Assembly (NCBI RefSeq): GCF_020523605.1
Contig: NZ_JAJAQI010000025.1
Coordinates: forward strand, 22,806 to 86,805
Direction: 5' to 3'
Origin: Roseicella aerolata
Lineage (GTDB): Bacteria > Pseudomonadota > Alphaproteobacteria > Acetobacterales > Acetobacteraceae
DNA length: 64,000 nt
Shown: piece by piece, positions 26,616 through 36,981 of the stretch
Layout of the letters: every line of letters starts with the position of its first letter
Numbering within the stretch: the first letter of the stretch is position 1
Program-made: the position numbers and the translations under genes
The notes under the pieces: generated by a model
Told to the model about the DNA's origin: nothing
Seen by the model: only the letters and a program-made list of their open reading frames with translations
The model's database searches: none

Positions 26616-29315
26616 CTAGACGACGAAGTTGACGACACGGCCCGGCACATGGATGCGCTTCCGGATGGGCTTGCCGGCAATGGTCCGCTGCACATTCTCC
26701 TCCGCCTCCGCGAGCGCGAAGATGGTAGCCTCATCCGCGTCCACCGCCACCTCGATCGTGCCGCGCAACTTGCCGAGAACCTGCACGGCGAGCGTCACCG
26801 TCTCCGCCTTCAGCAGGGCCGGATCGGCCTCCAGCCAGGGAAGCTGGGCGACCAGCGCCTCCGTGCCCGGGTTCAGCAGCGACCACAACTCCTCCGCCAG
26901 GTGCGGCATCATGGGCGAGGCGAGGCGCGCGATCGCCTCCAGCGCCTCGCGTCGCGCGGCACCCATGCCCTCACCCTCCCCGGCATCGGCGATGGCATTG
27001 GCGAATTCATGGATGCGCGCGACGGCGACGTTGAAGGCGAAGCTCTCCAGCGCCTCGGTCACCGCGGCGATGGTCCTGTGCGTCACCTGCCGCAGCTTCT
27101 TCGCGGCACCCGTCGCGCCTTCCGGCGAGGTGCCGGCAGGCGGCAGGCCGGGCAGCGCCGCTGCCACCAGCCGGTAGAGCCGCTGGGTGAAGCGGTAGGC
27201 GCCGGCGACGCCGCTCTCCGTCCACTCCATGTCCCGCTCCGGCGGGTTGTCGGAGAGGATGAACCAGCGGGCGGTGTCCGCACCGTATCTGTCGATGATG
27301 GCGCCCGGATCCACCGTGTTGCGCTTCGACTTCGACATCGCCTCGACACGGCCGATGGTGACGGGCTCGTTGGTGCCCTTCACCACCGCGCTGCGCGTGC
27401 CGTCGGGGGCGAGGCTGAACTCCACCTCCTCCGGATAGAGCCAGCGGCCATCGGTGCCCTTGTAGCTCTCATGCTGCACCATGCCCTGGGTGAAGAGCCC
27501 CTCGAAGGGTTCCGCGATGGTCAGGTGCCCGGTGTCACGCATGCCGCGGGTGAAGAAGCGGCTGTAGAGCAGGTGCAGGATCGCGTGCTCGATGCCGCCG
27601 ATATACTGGTCCACCGGCAGCCAGGCATCCACGGCGGCCTTCGTCACCGGGGCGTCCGCGCGCGGCGAGCAGAAGCGCGCGAAGTACCAGGAACTGTCCA
27701 CGAAGGTGTCGCAGGTATCGGTCTCGCGCCGCGCCGGCTTGCCGCAGGACGGGCAGTTCACGTGCTTCCAGCTGGGGTGGTTGTCGAGCGGGTTGCCCGG
27801 CTTCGAGAAATCCACGTCCTCCGGCAGCTTCACCGGCAACTGGTCGTCCGGCACGGGGACGACGCCGCAGGCCTCGCAATGGATGAAGGGGATCGGGCAG
27901 CCCCAGTAGCGCTGGCGGGAGACGCCCCAGTCGCGGAGCCGCCAGTTGACCACGCCCGTCCCCTGCCCCGATCGCTCCAGCGCCTCGATCGCCTTGCGCT
28001 TCGCGGCGGCGACATCGAGCCCGTCGAGGAAGCCGGAATTGAAGATGGTGCCGTCATCCACATAGGCCTTGCCGTCCAACGAGAAGCGCGCGGGATCGGC
28101 GCCCGGCGGCAGCACCACCGGCCTGATCGTCAGCCCGTATTTGGAGGCGAATTCGAAGTCGCGCTCGTCATGGGCCGGGCAGCCGAAGATCGCGCCGGTG
28201 CCGTATTCCATCAGCACGAAATTGGCGATCCAGACCGGGAAGGTCACGCCTTCGAGGAAGGGATGCTGCACGCGGAAGCCGGTGTCGTAGCCGCGCTTCT
28301 CCGCCTGCTCGATCGCCGCCTCCGAAGTGCCCATGCGGCGGCACTCCGCGATGAACTCGGCCGCCTTCGGGTCACGCGCCGCGGCGGCCGCGGCCAGCGG
28401 GTGCTCGGCGGCGACGGCGAGGAAGCTCATGCCGAAGAGCGTATCGGGCCGGGTGGTGAAGACCTCCACCTCGCTGATCTGCGCCTCCGGATTCAGACCT
28501 CCAGGCCCTTCGGCCTTCCGGTCATCCTGGGCGATGCCACCCACCGGCTCGGCCAGCCGGAAGCGCACCCGCGCGCCCTCGCTGCGGCCGATCCAGTTGG
28601 CCTGCATCAGCTTCACGCGCTCGGGCCAGCGGTCCAGCGTCCCCAGCGCCTCCAGCAGGTCCGGCGCATACTTGGTGATGCTGAAGAACCACTGGCTGAG
28701 CTGCTTCTTCTCGACCAGCGCGCCGGAGCGCCAGCCGCGCCCGTCGATCACCTGCTCATTCGCCAGGACGGTGCCGTCCACCGGGTCCCAGTTGACCCAG
28801 CTCTCCTTCCGCTCGACCAGCCCGGCCTTGTGGAAATCGAGGAAGAGCTTCTGCTGCCGGCCGTAATACTCGGCGTCGCAGGTGGCGAATTCGCGCGCCC
28901 ACTCGATCGAGAGGCCCATGCGCTTCAGCTCGGCGCGCATATTGGCGATGTTCTGGTAGGTCCAGGTGCCGGGGTGGATGCCGCGCTCCCGCGCCGCATT
29001 CTCGGCGGGCAGGCCGAAGGCGTCCCAGCCCATCGGGTGCATCACCATGTGCCCGCGCGCGCGCTTGTAGCGCGCGACCACGTCGCCCAGCGTATAGTTG
29101 CGGACATGGCCCATATGGATCTTCCCGCTGGGATACGGGAACATCTCCAGGACGTAATATTTCTTCGCCTCGGGTGGCGGGATGTCGGGCACCGAGAAAC
29201 AGGCGCGCCTGTCCCATTCCGCCTGCCAGCGCGGCTCGGCGGATTTGAAGTCGTGCCGGATGTCCTGGCGCTGGTCCGGGCGGGAAGCGGTGCTGGCGTC
29301 GTTCATGGCCGTCAT
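26616..29315 (-). CDS. leuS: Leucyl-tRNA synthetase
   Basis: Charges tRNA-Leu. The 899-residue class I synthetase has the HIGH-box variant HMGH at residues 67-70, the editing CP1 domain ([20 protein letters not shown] and [15 protein letters not shown]), the zinc-binding-like region [18 protein letters not shown], and the KMSKS-type loop [12 protein letters not shown]. Starts at 29315 and 29306 are both possible. It is the first gene of leuS-lptE-holA, transcribed toward parB. Confidence 0.96.
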   Translation of the reverse strand: MTAMNDASTASRPDQRQDIRHDFKSAEPRWQAEWDRRACFSVPDIPPPEAKKYYVLEMFPYPSGKIHMGHVRNYTLGDVVARYKRARGHMVMHPMGWDAFGLPAENAARERGIHPGTWTYQNIANMRAELKRMGLSIEWAREFATCDAEYYGRQQKLFLDFHKAGLVERKESWVNWDPVDGTVLANEQVIDGRGWRSGALVEKKQLSQWFFSITKYAPDLLEALGTLDRWPERVKLMQANWIGRSEGARVRFRLAEPVGGIAQDDRKAEGPGGLNPEAQISEVEVFTTRPDTLFGMSFLAVAAEHPLAAAAAARDPKAAEFIAECRRMGTSEAAIEQAEKRGYDTGFRVQHPFLEGVTFPVWIANFVLMEYGTGAIFGCPAHDERDFEFASKYGLTIRPVVLPPGADPARFSLDGKAYVDDGTIFNSGFLDGLDVAAAKRKAIEALERSGQGTGVVNWRLRDWGVSRQRYWGCPIPFIHCEACGVVPVPDDQLPVKLPEDVDFSKPGNPLDNHPSWKHVNCPSCGKPARRETDTCDTFVDSSWYFARFCSPRADAPVTKAAVDAWLPVDQYIGGIEHAILHLLYSRFFTRGMRDTGHLTIAEPFEGLFTQGMVQHESYKGTDGRWLYPEEVEFSLAPDGTRSAVVKGTNEPVTIGRVEAMSKSKRNTVDPGAIIDRYGADTARWFILSDNPPERDMEWTESGVAGAYRFTQRLYRLVAAALPGLPPAGTSPEGATGAAKKLRQVTHRTIAAVTEALESFAFNVAVARIHEFANAIADAGEGEGMGAARREALEAIARLASPMMPHLAEELWSLLNPGTEALVAQLPWLEADPALLKAETVTLAVQVLGKLRGTIEVAVDADEATIFALAEAEENVQRTIAGKPIRKRIHVPGRVVNFVV

Positions 29316-29409
29316 GATCTGCTCGGGCCAAGGGAATAAGCCTCTGTCCCGCGTGAGGGAAGTGCGGCCTTGCCGGTGGCGTCCCGCCCCGCAGCCTTCC
29401 TGCCACCCC

Positions 29410-30147
29410 TTAGCCCTGCTCCAGCCAGTGCACCTCCCCGTCATCCAGGTCGTAATGCGCCGGCACGATCTTCAGCCGCCCGGCCGTCAGCGCCTGCTGC
29501 AGCACCGCGCTCTGCGTCCGGAGCCGCATCGCCACCCGCCGCGCATTGGCCTGCACGGCGGCATCGAGGGTCCGGCCGCCCTCCCGCCGCGCGGTCAGCA
29601 CCGCCGGGATGATGGGCTGGATCATCTCCCCGATCACGCCGGGGAAGCTCGCATCGCGCTCCACCGCATCCACCGCCGCGGCGACGGCGCCGCAGCTTTC
29701 ATGCCCCAGCACCACGATCAGCGGGCAGCCGAGCACCCCGACGCCATACTCCACGCTGCCGAGCGCGGCGGTGTCCACCGTGTTGCCGGCATTGCGCACG
29801 ATGAAGAGCTCGCCGAGGCCGCGGCCGAAGAGCAATTCGGGCGGCACCCGGCTGTCGGAGCAGCCGATCAACACGCAGAAGGGCGCCTGGCCGCGCGCCA
29901 GCTCGACCCGCCGCTCCCGCCCCTGCGCGGCACGGAAGGGCGCGTCGGTGACGAAGCGCTCATTGCCCTCCTTCAGCCGGGCCAGCGCCTGGTTGGGGGT
30001 GAGGTCGGTCTTGCGCACCGGGTCGGCCGCCCGCGCGGCGCCGGGCAGGGAAGCGGCCACCAGCGCGCCGGCGGCAAGGCCCGCCAGGCCGCGCCGGCCC
30101 GGCGCCAGGGGGAAGCCCGGATGGCAACCGCAGAGGGGGATGGGCAT
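29410..30147 (-). CDS. Periplasmic beta-carbonic anhydrase
   Basis: Interconverts CO2 and bicarbonate. The 245-residue protein has a Tat-type signal peptide ([20 protein letters not shown], cleavage after AARA near residue 40), so it acts outside the cytoplasm. The zinc site is CSDSRVPPE (Cys96, Asp98, Arg100) with LGHESCG supplying His and Cys. A cytosolic reading is not favoured because the signal is strong. GGGAG lies about six bases before ATG 30147. It is divergent from a secreted hydrolase gene. Confidence 0.9.
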   Translation of the reverse strand: MPIPLCGCHPGFPLAPGRRGLAGLAAGALVAASLPGAARAADPVRKTDLTPNQALARLKEGNERFVTDAPFRAAQGRERRVELARGQAPFCVLIGCSDSRVPPELLFGRGLGELFIVRNAGNTVDTAALGSVEYGVGVLGCPLIVVLGHESCGAVAAAVDAVERDASFPGVIGEMIQPIIPAVLTARREGGRTLDAAVQANARRVAMRLRTQSAVLQQALTAGRLKIVPAHYDLDDGEVHWLEQG

Positions 30148-30383
30148 GGCATGTCTCCCGCCTGGCCCCAGGCGCCGGGCCGGGCCGGCCTGCGCCGCGG
30201 GTCCGTTCGTGCTTCCGGCGGCACGCCGCCGGGCCGCGCGCGGCTGCGGCGGCTGACGGCCCGAACGCCGCCGGTCCGCAGCGGTGGCATGATGGTCCCG
30301 CCCACCGCCCGCCCGGCCGGCGCCCCGGCATTGCGGCGGCTGCCGCCCCGTCCCATCCTCCGGCAACCCGTTCCAGGTCCGTG

Positions 30384-31475
30384 ATGCACCGCCTGCTTGC
30401 CTTGCTGCTGCTGCTGCTCCTTCCGCTGCGCGACGCGCCCGCCCAATCCGTGGCGGAGGAGACCGCCTATCGGGAGGTCTTTGCGGTCGCCGCCCTCGGC
30501 GCGCCGAACCCCTCCCTTACCCTCGCCGCCACCTATGGCCTGCTCTATCGCGGCATGATGCCGCATGCCGCCTTCGCGCTCGCGCGCGATCCCGCCGGCC
30601 GCTCCGCCTGGGGATTCGCCGGCGGCGCCGCGACACCCGGGCAGGCCGAGGCGGCGGCGCTGGAGCGCTGCCGGCGCGCGCTCGGCCAGCTCCAGGCGGA
30701 ATGCCGCCTGCTGGCCCTGGATGCCGGCCGGCCCGGCGGCCCCGCCGTGCCGCTGGCCGAGGGCGGGATCGGCCCCTTCCGCCCTGCGCCCCTGCTGCTG
30801 CGCCGCGGCCCGCAGACGGCGCGCGGCGTGCTGGTCTGGAGCCATGGCTATGGCGGGCCGGAGCGGGACAACCGCAAGGCGCCGACGCCGGCCTTCGTTT
30901 CCCTGCTCAACGACAATGGCTGGGATGTGCTGCGCTTCGACCGGCACCCGGGCGAGGACAGCCTCTATGCCAGCCTGCCGCGCCTGACCGCCGGCCTGCC
31001 GGCGCTGCGGGAGGCGGGGTACCGCCGCATCATCCTCGGCGGCCAGTCGCGCGGCGGCTGGCAGGCCATCATGGCCGCCGCCGAGCGGCCCGAGCTGGTG
31101 GAGGCGGTGATCGCCACCGCCCCGGCGGCGCATGGGGAGCTAAGCCGCCCGAACAATCACGGCGCCGCCGCCGATGATTTCCGCCGCCTGCTGGCCGGGC
31201 TGCCGGCCGCCGGCCCGCGCCTGGCCGTGGTGCTGTTCGAGGGCGATGAGTTCGACCCGGAGCCCGAGCGCCGGGCCGCCCTGCTGGAGGCGCTGGCGCG
31301 GGAGAGGGCGGCGCCGACCCTCGCCCTCTGGCCGGAGCCGCCGCTGCGCGGCCATGCCGGGGCGCATGACCTGCGCTTCACCCTGCTGCAGGGCGGTTGC
31401 CTGCTGAGCCTGGTGCAGGCGCCCGAGGCGGCGGCGCCGCGCGGCCTGCGGCGAAGCGCCTGTGGCGGCGGCTGA
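30384..31475 (+). CDS. Secreted alpha/beta-hydrolase-like protein
   Basis: A 363-residue protein with a clear Sec signal (MHRLLALLLLLLLPLRDAPAQS). Residues about 25-115 form a DUF4189-like region of unknown role (WGFAGGAATPGQAEAAALERCRR). An alpha/beta-hydrolase domain follows, with GVLVWSHGYGG and the nucleophile elbow LGGQSRGGW, and a late GHAGAHD that may carry the catalytic His. The precise ester substrate is unknown. A GTG three bases upstream of the chosen ATG is also in frame. It is divergent from carbonic anhydrase across 236 bases. Confidence 0.78.
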   Translation: MHRLLALLLLLLLPLRDAPAQSVAEETAYREVFAVAALGAPNPSLTLAATYGLLYRGMMPHAAFALARDPAGRSAWGFAGGAATPGQAEAAALERCRRALGQLQAECRLLALDAGRPGGPAVPLAEGGIGPFRPAPLLLRRGPQTARGVLVWSHGYGGPERDNRKAPTPAFVSLLNDNGWDVLRFDRHPGEDSLYASLPRLTAGLPALREAGYRRIILGGQSRGGWQAIMAAAERPELVEAVIATAPAAHGELSRPNNHGAAADDFRRLLAGLPAAGPRLAVVLFEGDEFDPEPERRAALLEALARERAAPTLALWPEPPLRGHAGAHDLRFTLLQGGCLLSLVQAPEAAAPRGLRRSACGGG

Positions 31476-31621
31476 GGCCGGCGGCCGGACCGCCCTGCCC
31501 TCTCCCGCGGGCGGGATAACGGTACGGTGGAGTTGCGCCAGGCGGCATCGCCTTTTGCGCCCCGACTCGTGACCTGCCATGCCGTTTGCTCGCAGCCTTG
31601 TTGCGAAAACAGATCATGGAG

Positions 31622-31652
31622 GGGAGTTAATCCTCCCGGTGGAGGTTCCACC
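31622..31652 (+). promoter_or_regulatory. Tandem 5'-UTR hairpins over the ribosome site of the lipoprotein gene
   Basis: GGGAG/CTCCC (31622-31626 and 31633-31637) and GGTGGA-GGT-TCCACC (31638-31652) are adjacent. The second stem contains the GGAGG Shine-Dalgarno and ends one base before the ATG at 31653, so it could block translation until melted. Confidence 0.45.
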
Positions 31653-31994
31653 ATGCGTTTCGCCCCATTGCTGTTGCTGCTTGGTCTCGTCGCCTGCGCC
31701 GGGCCCAGGCAATCGGCCGAGGAGGCCGACCTGACCGCCGTCCGCGCGGTCTCGCTCTCCACCCAGGCGCTGAGCTGGGAGGAGCTGCGCATCCATCCCG
31801 CGCTGATGCAGCGCCCCTGTGCCGTCCACACGCTGGTGAACGAGGAGGCGGTGGTGGTCGGCTATTGCGAGCGCGGCAAGCGCTGCCGGACCAATGACTG
31901 GCGGCCGGTGCTGGATGGCTGCCAGCCGGCCCAGGGCCCGGGGATGACGCCCGCGCCTACGGGCAGCGGGCTGGAGGTGGCCAACCGGCGCTGA
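31653..31994 (+). CDS. Small predicted lipoprotein
   Basis: A 113-residue protein with a lipoprotein signal (MRFAPLLLLLGLVAC, lipobox LVAC at Cys15), then a soluble domain with three further cysteines (RPCAVHT, GYCERGKRC, DGCQ). No family is recognised. Outer- or inner-membrane anchoring in the periplasm is inferred from the signal. The ribosome site is sequestered in a hairpin, suggesting translational control. Confidence 0.72.
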   Translation: MRFAPLLLLLGLVACAGPRQSAEEADLTAVRAVSLSTQALSWEELRIHPALMQRPCAVHTLVNEEAVVVGYCERGKRCRTNDWRPVLDGCQPAQGPGMTPAPTGSGLEVANRR

Positions 31995-32345
31995 TCCGCG
32001 CCGCCATCCCCGGCCCGGCGCGCCATCGCCCCGGTCCGGGGCCGGGGGCGAAGGGATCCAGGCTGAACTGCCCCGGAAGCACGCTGCCGCGTGACTCCGG
32101 CCTCGGCCGCCGGCACCGCCCCGGCCGCCCGGGGCGGCTGCGGGTCAGGGCCGATGCCGGCTGGCATGATGCGGGCCCGCATGCTTCCCGGCAGAACACC
32201 GAGGAGCACATCATGGCGCGTAACCGGGCGGTGCCCGGAGCGTTGCTCACCCCGCCGAGCCCCACCGCTCCGCCCTCCCGCCCAGGTCGCGGAGGGTCCC
32301 GAGCCGATGTTCCGTGGGAGCGCAGCGGGAAAGAAGTAGACATAC
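31995..32345 (+). other. Gene-poor 351-base leader region before the BCCT gene
   Basis: The only candidate is a 46-codon frame at 32213-32353 preceded by GAGGAG at good spacing. Its TGA overlaps the first codons of the BCCT gene, as expected for a translationally coupled leader peptide. Composition (Pro/Arg-rich) is unremarkable, so it may be chance. Confidence 0.3.
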
Positions 32346-34337
32346 ATGCTTGAGATGACGCAGCCCGGGCGCGGGCCGGCCTCCGCGAAAGCCAAGGGGT
32401 CCGTATTTCCTGTCTCCGCCGCGCTGGTCGTGGCCATCGTTCTCTGCGGCGCGCTGGCGCCCGAGACCGTCGGTGACGTCTTCAGCGCCGCGCAGGCCTG
32501 GATCATGGACCGGCTCGGCTGGTTCTACCTGCTCTCGGTGGCCGTCTTCCTTTTCTTCGTGCTCTATCTCGCGATCTCCCCCCATGGCCAGGTCAGGCTG
32601 GGACCCAACCATTCCGAGCCGGATTTCAGCTACGGATCATGGTTCGCGATGCTCTTCAGCGCCGGGATGGGCATCGGCCTCGTCTTCTTCGGGGTGGCCG
32701 AGCCGATCATGCACTTCACCACGCCCCCGCTGGGGGAAGGCGGCACGGCCGAGGCCGCGCGCGCCGCCATGCGCATCACCTTCTTCCATTGGGGCGTGCA
32801 TGCCTGGGCGATCTATGCCGTCGTCGGGCTGTCACTGGCTTATTTCGGCTTCCGCCACGGCCTGCCGCTGACGGTCCGCTCGGCCTTCTATCCGCTGATC
32901 GGGGAGCGCATCCACGGGCCGATCGGCCAGGCGATCGATGTCTTCGCCGTGCTCGGCACCGTCTTCGGCGTCGCCACCTCGCTCGGTCTCGGGGTGCTGC
33001 AGATCAATGCGGGCCTCGCGCATCTCGCCGGCCTTCCGGAATCGCTTCCGGCGCAGGTCGTCCTGATCGCGGTGATCACCGCCATGGCGACGATCTCGGT
33101 CGCGCTCGGCCTGGATGCCGGCATCCGGCGGCTCAGCATCTTCAACATGGTGCTGGCGGCCGCCCTTCTGCTGTTCGTGGCGGCGGTCGGGCCGACCGTC
33201 TTCCTGCTGAAGGCGCTGGTGCAGAACACCGGCGCCTACATAGACGACTTCGTCACCCGCACCTTCCTGCTCTACGCCTACGAACCGAACAGCTGGATCG
33301 CTGGCTGGACGCTGTTCTACTGGGCCTGGTGGATCTCCTGGTCGCCCTTCGTCGGCATGTTCATCGCGCGGATCTCGCGCGGCCGCACCATCCGCGAATT
33401 CGTCCTCGGCGTCCTCTTCGTGCCGACGGGCTTCACCCTGGTATGGATGACGGTGTTCGGGAACACCGCCATCTGGCTGCACCTCTCTGGCGCCACCACC
33501 GCCGTCTCGGAGACCGTCGCGGCCAGCGTGCCGCTCGCGCTCTTCACCTTCCTTGAGCAGTTCCCGCTCTCCCTCATCGCCTCCGCGCTCGCCACGCTGC
33601 TGGTGGTCAGCTTCTTCGTGACCTCGGCGGATTCGGCGGCGCTCGTCATCGACACCATCACCGCCGGCGGGACGGAGGAGTCGCCGGCCTGGCGCCGGGT
33701 CTTCTGGGCCCTGCTCACCGGGGCGGTCGCCGCGGTCCTGCTCTTCGCCGGCGGGCTGAAGAGCCTGCAGACCGCGACCATTGCCAGCGCCCTGCCCTTC
33801 ACCATCGTCATGCTGGCGATGTGCTACGGGCTCCTCAAGGCGCTCCGGATGGAGGCGCTGCGCACGGCCGTCCGGCAGGCCCCGTCCCTCGCCGTCATGG
33901 GCGGGACCGGGGCCTGGCAGCGGCGGCTCCACACCATCCTGCACCACCCCTCCCGGGCCGAGGTCATGACCTTCCTGGACGAGGTCGCGGCGCCGGGCCT
34001 CGAGGCCGTGGCCCGCGAGCTCCGGGCGCGCGGCGTCGAGGCCAGGCTGCTGCGGGAGGAGGACCGGCTCCGCCTCGTGACGTCACCGGGCGAGCGGGAG
34101 GAGTTCCGCTACGGCATCCGCGCCCGGGGCTACGCCCTGCCGAGCTTCGCCTTCTTCGAGCGGGCGGCGGAGGCCGATGACCAACGCGACCGCTACTACC
34201 GGGCCGAGGTCTTCCTGCTGGAGGGCGGGCAGGACTACGACGTGATGGGCTACGGGCGCGAGGAGCTGATCGCCGACGTGCTGGCCCAGTACGAGCACCA
34301 CCTGAACTTCCTGCACGCGGCCGAGCGGGTCGGGTGA
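32346..34337 (+). CDS. BCCT-family transporter (choline/betaine carrier, BetT-like)
   Basis: A 663-residue secondary transporter with about 12 membrane segments. The TM3 motif is GMGIGLVFFGVAEPIMH. The TM8 signature is WTLFYWAWWISWSPFVGMFIARISRGRTIREF with the aromatic substrate box. A cytosolic tail of about 140 residues follows, as in E. coli BetT. It imports a trimethylammonium solute such as choline or glycine betaine, presumably for osmoprotection. ATG 32346 is used; ATG 32355 is an alternative. The stop overlaps the GTG of the following MFS gene. Confidence 0.9.
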   Translation: MLEMTQPGRGPASAKAKGSVFPVSAALVVAIVLCGALAPETVGDVFSAAQAWIMDRLGWFYLLSVAVFLFFVLYLAISPHGQVRLGPNHSEPDFSYGSWFAMLFSAGMGIGLVFFGVAEPIMHFTTPPLGEGGTAEAARAAMRITFFHWGVHAWAIYAVVGLSLAYFGFRHGLPLTVRSAFYPLIGERIHGPIGQAIDVFAVLGTVFGVATSLGLGVLQINAGLAHLAGLPESLPAQVVLIAVITAMATISVALGLDAGIRRLSIFNMVLAAALLLFVAAVGPTVFLLKALVQNTGAYIDDFVTRTFLLYAYEPNSWIAGWTLFYWAWWISWSPFVGMFIARISRGRTIREFVLGVLFVPTGFTLVWMTVFGNTAIWLHLSGATTAVSETVAASVPLALFTFLEQFPLSLIASALATLLVVSFFVTSADSAALVIDTITAGGTEESPAWRRVFWALLTGAVAAVLLFAGGLKSLQTATIASALPFTIVMLAMCYGLLKALRMEALRTAVRQAPSLAVMGGTGAWQRRLHTILHHPSRAEVMTFLDEVAAPGLEAVARELRARGVEARLLREEDRLRLVTSPGEREEFRYGIRARGYALPSFAFFERAAEADDQRDRYYRAEVFLLEGGQDYDVMGYGREELIADVLAQYEHHLNFLHAAERVG

Positions 34338-35707
34338 GCGGGTCGGCCGAGAGGGTGCCGGGCGCGGTCCCGCCCGGCACCCTGCGTCCGGTCGCCGCGC
34401 TGCTGGCCGGCGTGGCCCTCGCCATGGCGGGCAATGGCCCGCTGACCACGCTCCTCAGCCTGCGGCTGGAGGCGGCCGATACGGCGCGCCTCGCCATCGG
34501 CACCATCATGGCCGCCTATTTCGCCGGGCTGACGCTCGGCTCGCTCCTCGCCTACCGGCTGGTCCTGCAGGTGGGCCACATCCGCACCTTCGCGGCCTTC
34601 GCCTCGGTCCTCTCGGCCACGGCGCTGGCCTATCCGCTGCTGCCGCACCCGCTGGCCTGGGCGGCGCTGCGCCTGGCCGAGGGCTTCTGCATGGCCGGCG
34701 TCTTCATCTGCGTGGAGAGCTGGCTGAACGACCGGAGCGGCCCCGCGACCCGCGGCAAGATCCTCGCCGCCTACATGATCTGCCTCTATCTGGGGCAGGC
34801 GGCCGGCCAGTTCCTGCTCGGGCTCGGCGACGGGCCCGGCGCCTTCCGCGTCTTCATCCTTGTCTCGATCCTGCTCTCGCTCTCCGTGCTGCCGGTCGCG
34901 CTCACCCGCATGACCCCACCGCAACTCCCCGAGGTTGCCTCCCTCTCGGCCCGCAGGCTCTACGCGGCCTCCCCGCTCGGCGTCGTGGGGACGGTGGCGA
35001 GCGGGCTGGTCCTTGGCGCGATCTATCCCCTCGGCCCGGTATTCGCGCGCGACGCGGCCGGCTTCGATGCCGCCGGCACGGCCTTGTTCATGAGCGTCGT
35101 GATCTCCGGCGGCGTCCTGCTGCAATGGCCGCTGGGCCGGCTCTCCGATGCCTTCGACCGGCGCCTGGTGACGCTCGCCACGCTCGCGGCGCTCACCCTG
35201 GCCGGGGCCGCGGTCCCGCTGGCCGCGCAGCATGGTCAGGCGGCGCTGCTCGGGGCGGCCGCCCTGTTCGGCGGCTTCGCCTTTGCGCTCTATCCGCTCT
35301 GCGTGGCGCATACGAACGACCACCTGCCGCGGGAGGAGCGCATCGCCGCCAGCGGCGGGCTGGTGCTCGCCTTCTCGGCCGGGGCCACCCTGGGGCCGCG
35401 CGCGGCTTCCGCCGCGATGTCCATCCTGGGCAGCGCCGGGCTCTTCGCCTTTACGGCCTGCATCGGCGCCGCCGGCTTCCTCTTCGGCCTGTGGCGCCTG
35501 CGCGTCCGCGGGCCCGTCCCCTCCGAACAGCAGGGGCCCTTCCTCGCGCTGCCGCGCACCACGCCCGCCGCGGCGGCGCTGCATCCGGAAGTGCCCCCCG
35601 ATGCGGCCCGGGGCGGCCGCCAGGCCGAAGCGGAGGATGGCCACCTTCGCCGGCACGCCACGGATGGGCGGCCTGCGAAGGCGGGACCCGATCATGCCGC
35701 CGCGTGA
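34334..35707 (+). CDS. MFS transporter, YcaD-like
   Basis: About 457 residues with some 12 hydrophobic segments (VAALLAGVALAMAGNGPLTTLL; LAIGTIMAAYFAGLTLGSLLAYRLVLQVGHIRTFAAF with the inter-helix basic loop). RLAEGFCMAGVFICVESWLND is typical of the YcaD/UMF subfamily. The C-terminal 60 residues are hydrophilic. The substrate is unknown. GTG 34334 overlaps the BCCT stop (GTGA), so the two carriers are co-translated and may act on related solutes. Confidence 0.82.
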   Translation: MSGSAERVPGAVPPGTLRPVAALLAGVALAMAGNGPLTTLLSLRLEAADTARLAIGTIMAAYFAGLTLGSLLAYRLVLQVGHIRTFAAFASVLSATALAYPLLPHPLAWAALRLAEGFCMAGVFICVESWLNDRSGPATRGKILAAYMICLYLGQAAGQFLLGLGDGPGAFRVFILVSILLSLSVLPVALTRMTPPQLPEVASLSARRLYAASPLGVVGTVASGLVLGAIYPLGPVFARDAAGFDAAGTALFMSVVISGGVLLQWPLGRLSDAFDRRLVTLATLAALTLAGAAVPLAAQHGQAALLGAAALFGGFAFALYPLCVAHTNDHLPREERIAASGGLVLAFSAGATLGPRAASAAMSILGSAGLFAFTACIGAAGFLFGLWRLRVRGPVPSEQQGPFLALPRTTPAAAALHPEVPPDAARGGRQAEAEDGHLRRHATDGRPAKAGPDHAAA

Positions 35708-35710
35708 CGG

Positions 35711-35807
35711 CAGTGGATCACGTTCCCCTCTGAACGCCCATCCGCCGTAGCTCCTTGTTTTTCGGGCAGAGTCACGCTTCCGGGCGTGCACGCCCGTCCG
35801 CGATCCG
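35711..35807. repeat. R1 repeat between convergent MFS and phaG genes
   Basis: A degenerate hairpin A (GTGGATCACGTTC / CTGAACGCCCATCCGC, 35711-35743) is followed by hairpin B (GGCAGAGTCACGCTTCC ... GGGCGTGCACGCCC ... GATCCGC, 35763-35807). It is placed between convergent genes, like the 12031 copy. Confidence 0.6.
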
Positions 35808-35891
35808 CGCTGACGTGGAGGCGGCGAAGCACCGAAGGCCGCAGATCCCGGCCGGAACGGTACCCCTGCCGCCGGATACGGCCTGCCACCT

Positions 35892-36206
35892 TCAGCTCTG
35901 CTTCTGCGTCCGCTCCTGGCGCCGCCGCTCCGCCAGCGCCGCCTTCGAGAGCAGATGCGCCGTGACCGGTGCGGTGATGAACAGGAACAGCGTGATGGCG
36001 AGCTCGCGCAACCCGCCGCCTTCCTCCCCCAGCCCGCCATGCACCAGCGCGGCCAGCACGACCGAGCCGACACCGAGGGTCGTCGCCTTGGTCGGCCCGT
36101 GCAGCCGCATGAAGAAGTCGGGCAGCCGCGCCAGCCCCACCGAGCCGAGCAGCGCGAAGGCGCCGCCCACCAGGATCAGCAGGCTGACCAGGATCTCCAT
36201 CAGCAT
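35892..36206 (-). CDS. phaG: Na+(K+)/H+ antiporter subunit G
   Basis: 104 residues, three membrane segments, family MnhG/PhaG (LLILVGGAFALLGSVGLARLPDFFMRLHGPTKATTLG is the conserved segment). A non-core but required subunit of the multisubunit Mrp/Pha antiporter. It is the last gene of the operon, with a 14-base gap to phaF. Confidence 0.92.
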   Translation of the reverse strand: MLMEILVSLLILVGGAFALLGSVGLARLPDFFMRLHGPTKATTLGVGSVVLAALVHGGLGEEGGGLRELAITLFLFITAPVTAHLLSKAALAERRRQERTQKQS

Positions 36207-36220
36207 GGCCACCCCGCCCC

Positions 36221-36490
36221 CTATTCGATGATGTCGCCGGACAGGATGAACTTGCAGAGCGCCACCGTGCCGACGAAGCCCATCATGGCCACGATCAGCG
36301 CCGCCTCGAAGTAGACGACGCTGCCGAGCGCGATGCCGAGCAGCATGACGAGCGCGATGGTGTTGATGCCGAGCGTGTCGAGGGCGAGGATCCGGTCCGG
36401 CAGGTCCGGGCCCTGCACGAGGCGCCAGAGGTTGAGGGCCATAGCGAGCGCCACCATGCCGATCGCAACGGGCAGGGCCAGGGTCAGCAT
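36221..36490 (-). CDS. phaF: Na+(K+)/H+ antiporter subunit F
   Basis: 89 residues with three hydrophobic helices; the family signature RLVQGPDLPDRILALDTLGIN is intact. The start overlaps the end of phaE by seven bases. Confidence 0.92.
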   Translation of the reverse strand: MLTLALPVAIGMVALAMALNLWRLVQGPDLPDRILALDTLGINTIALVMLLGIALGSVVYFEAALIVAMMGFVGTVALCKFILSGDIIE

Positions 36491-36981
36491 CGGAACACCT
36501 TTCTGAGCGGGGCCTCGTAGCGGGCCTTGATGAGGGCCACGGCCTCGGCGCTGTCCTCCAGGTGCAGCACATGCACCTGCAGCACCCAGCGCTCGCGGTC
36601 GATCTCGGCCGAGACCGTGCCGGGTGTCAGCGAGACGATGCTGCCGAGGAGGGTGGCGACGAAGGGATCGCGGAGGTCGAGCGGCACCTCGAGGAAGGCT
36701 GGCCGGAGCCGGCCGACGGGCCCGAGGATCTGCCGCGCGACGACCAGGTTCGCCATGATGACATCGGCCAGGAACACGGCGAGCAGGCGCAGGGCGGCGC
36801 CGATATTGGTCAGCCGCGGCCGGTCCGGCCAGAAGCCGCGCGTGGCCCAGGGCAGCGCGATAGCGAGGATCAGGCCTATCAGCACCTGGCCGAGCGTCGG
36901 CGCCGGGGCGAGGATGAGCCAGAGGCCGAGGATGAGCAGGCTCATCACCGGCTGCGGCAGGACGCGGTAGAACCCGCTCAT
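36484..36981 (-). CDS. phaE: Na+(K+)/H+ antiporter subunit E
   Basis: 165 residues. Two N-terminal helices (VMSLLILGLWLILAPAPTLGQVLIGLILAIAL) and a cytosolic domain with SLTPGTVSAEIDRERWVLQVHVL, typical of MnhE/PhaE. Overlaps phaD by four bases (ATGA) and phaF by seven. Confidence 0.93.
   Translation of the reverse strand: MSGFYRVLPQPVMSLLILGLWLILAPAPTLGQVLIGLILAIALPWATRGFWPDRPRLTNIGAALRLLAVFLADVIMANLVVARQILGPVGRLRPAFLEVPLDLRDPFVATLLGSIVSLTPGTVSAEIDRERWVLQVHVLHLEDSAEAVALIKARYEAPLRKVFRC

Noticed and set aside
26649..29339. An 896-codon plus-strand frame over leuS
   Set aside because: leuS motifs (HMGH, AMSKS) are on the minus strand; the plus frame is noise.
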